Shown here one piece after another: positions 62,909 to 64,000 of a stretch of 64,000 nt of DNA (position 1 is the stretch's first letter; every line of letters starts with the position of its first letter). The DNA is from Micromonospora inositola (GTDB lineage Bacteria; Actinomycetota; Actinomycetes; Mycobacteriales; Micromonosporaceae), in NCBI RefSeq assembly GCF_900090285.1, contig NZ_LT607754.1, positions 3,312,001-3,376,000 of the forward strand. The letters run 5' to 3'. Below the pieces are notes generated by a model. It saw only the letters and a list, made by a program, of their open reading frames with translations, was not told the origin of the DNA and did not search any database. The translations under genes and the position numbers were made by a program.

Positions 62909-62936
62909 CGAAATGTAGTAGGAGTGCTACATTTCG
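62909..62936 (+). promoter_or_regulatory. Perfect dyad operator before the ABC exporter operon
   Basis: CGAAATGTAG (62909-62918) and CTACATTTCG (62927-62936) form a perfect 10-bp inverted repeat with an 8-nt spacer, 34 nt before the ABC start. The core TGTAG-N8-CTACA resembles BlaI/CopY- or GntR-type operators; no such regulator is in the window. Confidence 0.7.
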
Positions 62937-62969
62937 CGGTACTGATCCGACACACCCGGGGGAGCGGTC

Positions 62970-63947
62970 ATGACCGCGGTTCAACTACCGGGAGTCGACG
63001 CGACTCCCCACCCGCCTGACGAGGGCCTGGTCCTCGACGTCCGCGACCTGCGCATGCGGTACGGCACCGTCGACGTGCTGCACGGGGTCGACTTCACCGC
63101 CCGGCGCGGCGAGGTGCTCGCCCTGCTCGGGCCCAACGGCGCCGGCAAGACCACCACGATCGAGATCCTGGAGGGCTTCCGGATGCGCTCGGCCGGGGAG
63201 GTCCGGGTCCTCGGCGTCGACCCCGGCCGGGGCGACGAGCGCTGGCGCGCCCGGATGGGCGTGGTGCTCCAGTCCTGGCGGGATCACGGCAAGTGGCGGG
63301 TCCGGGACGTGCTGACCCACCTGGGCGCCTTCTACGCCCCGTACGACACCGACCGGATACGCCGGCCCTGGCCGGTCGACGACCTGCTGGACGCCGTGGG
63401 CCTCGCCCCCCAGGCGGGCAAGCGGGTGCACCAGCTCTCCGGCGGCCAGCGCCGCCGGCTCGATGTGGCGGTCGGCATCGTGGGCCGCCCGGAGCTGCTC
63501 TTCCTGGACGAGCCGACGGTCGGCTTCGACCCGGCCGCCCGGCGCGAGTTCCACGAGCTGGTGCACCGTCTCGCCGACCTGGACGAGACCACCATCCTGC
63601 TCACCACGCACGACCTGGACGAGGCGGAGAAGCTGGCCGACCGGATCCTCATTCTGGCCGGCGGCCGGATCGTCGCCGACGGCTCGCCGGACGAGCTGTC
63701 CCGTCGGGTCGCGGGGGACGCGGAGATCCGCTGGACCCGGGACGGGGAGCGTTTCGTGCACTCCGCCGCCGACGCCACCGGCTTCGTCCGCGACCTGCTC
63801 CGCCAGTACGGCGACGCCGTGCAGGAGCTGGAGGTCCGCCGGGCGAGCCTGGAGGACGCGTACATGGCACTGGTCTACGAAGAGGAATCCGGGGTGCGGG
63901 CCGGCACGGCGACCCGGGTGTGGCGGCAGGGGAGCAGCGACCGATGA
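62970..63947 (+). CDS. ABC transporter ATP-binding protein (exporter type)
   Basis: The 325-residue ATPase has an N-terminal nucleotide-binding domain: Walker A GPNGAGKTTT, Q-loop VLQSWRDHGKWRVRDVL, signature QLSGGQRRRL, Walker B LLFLDEPTVGFD, H-loop LLTTHDLDEAEKLA. The C-terminal part matches the DrrA/CcmA-like daunorubicin-resistance type (ASLEDAYMAL). It overlaps the following permease gene by ATGA. It likely drives efflux of a drug-like substrate, which cannot be named. Confidence 0.93.
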   Translation: MTAVQLPGVDATPHPPDEGLVLDVRDLRMRYGTVDVLHGVDFTARRGEVLALLGPNGAGKTTTIEILEGFRMRSAGEVRVLGVDPGRGDERWRARMGVVLQSWRDHGKWRVRDVLTHLGAFYAPYDTDRIRRPWPVDDLLDAVGLAPQAGKRVHQLSGGQRRRLDVAVGIVGRPELLFLDEPTVGFDPAARREFHELVHRLADLDETTILLTTHDLDEAEKLADRILILAGGRIVADGSPDELSRRVAGDAEIRWTRDGERFVHSAADATGFVRDLLRQYGDAVQELEVRRASLEDAYMALVYEEESGVRAGTATRVWRQGSSDR

Positions 63948-64000
63948 ACCCGACCGTGGCGGCCGTCCGGGCCGGCGTCCAGCGCGGCGTGATCGAGCTG
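63944..64000 (+). CDS. ABC transporter permease (partial, cut by window end)
   Basis: The ATG at 63944 overlaps the ATPase stop (ATGA). Nineteen codons are present, reading MNPTVAAVRAGVQRGVIEL. The position, overlap and start fit an ABC-2 type membrane partner of the preceding ATPase. It is truncated at base 64000. Confidence 0.75.
   Translation, partial: MNPTVAAVRAGVQRGVIEL

Overview
This window is chromosomal DNA of a high-GC (roughly 70-75 % by eye) actinomycete, most like Micromonospora or a close Micromonosporaceae relative. The evidence is strong G/C third-position bias in every gene, frequent GTG starts, the actinobacterial gene order around hrcA-dnaJ-rsmE-phoH-ybeY-era-recO-uppS, and actinobacterial families throughout. 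I see no insertion sequence, prophage, integrase, CRISPR array, rRNA or tRNA. Most of the window is core chromosome with short accessory inserts.

Layout. 1-6000: end of a probable comEC, holA, rpsT, a kinase-like phosphotransferase, a DUF4240 protein and lepA. 6061-7044: two tandem copies of a complete small stress-protein cassette (promoter, gene, terminator). 7208-10316: a carbohydrate ABC importer without its own ATPase. 10362-14704: MOSC protein, SLT-like protein, enoyl-CoA hydratase, hemW and a DUF4870 protein. 14854-17911: CIRCE-controlled hrcA-dnaJ-rsmE. 17930-24876: SDR, HIT protein, serine hydrolase, then phoH-ybeY-corC-(deaminase-like)-era. 25056-28826: membrane acyltransferase, DUF4097 lipoprotein, recO and uppS. 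28895-32528: small proteins, pirin, 6-phosphogluconate dehydrogenase and a thiamine-binding-type protein. 32731-35802 (minus): an ECF thiamine-type transporter (ykoE, ykoD and ykoC types) under a TPP riboswitch. 35896-38275: a translationally coupled trio of alpha/beta hydrolase, AAC(3)-type acetyltransferase and SIS protein. 38417-41369: DUF6328 protein, long acyl-CoA dehydrogenase and a tiny membrane protein. 42027-45357: zinc homeostasis (zur, ArsR-type regulator, znuB, znuC, znuA, Zur-like box). 45375-49315: small proteins, glyS and dusB. 49388-55723: secreted C39-like peptidase, a long palindrome-bearing non-coding region, GH20 hexosaminidase and ppdK. 55870-58420: VOC protein, dgt and an IdeR-box-controlled siderophore-interacting protein. 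58434-64000: SGNH-fused acyltransferase, membrane protein, BCCT transporter, and an ABC exporter cut by the window end.

Regulation is unusually readable: a CIRCE box, a TPP riboswitch, an IdeR-type iron box, a Zur-like box, a perfect dyad before the last ABC operon, many strong stem-loop terminators, and a recurring TANNNT hexamer 6-7 nt before start codons that points to widespread leaderless transcription. No single large undescribed system stands out. The most unusual items are the duplicated stress cassette, two palindromic repeats (34964-35024 and 50620-50688), a cytidine-deaminase-fold protein lacking its catalytic residues beside era, and divergent overlapping leaderless promoters between an enoyl-CoA hydratase gene and hemW.
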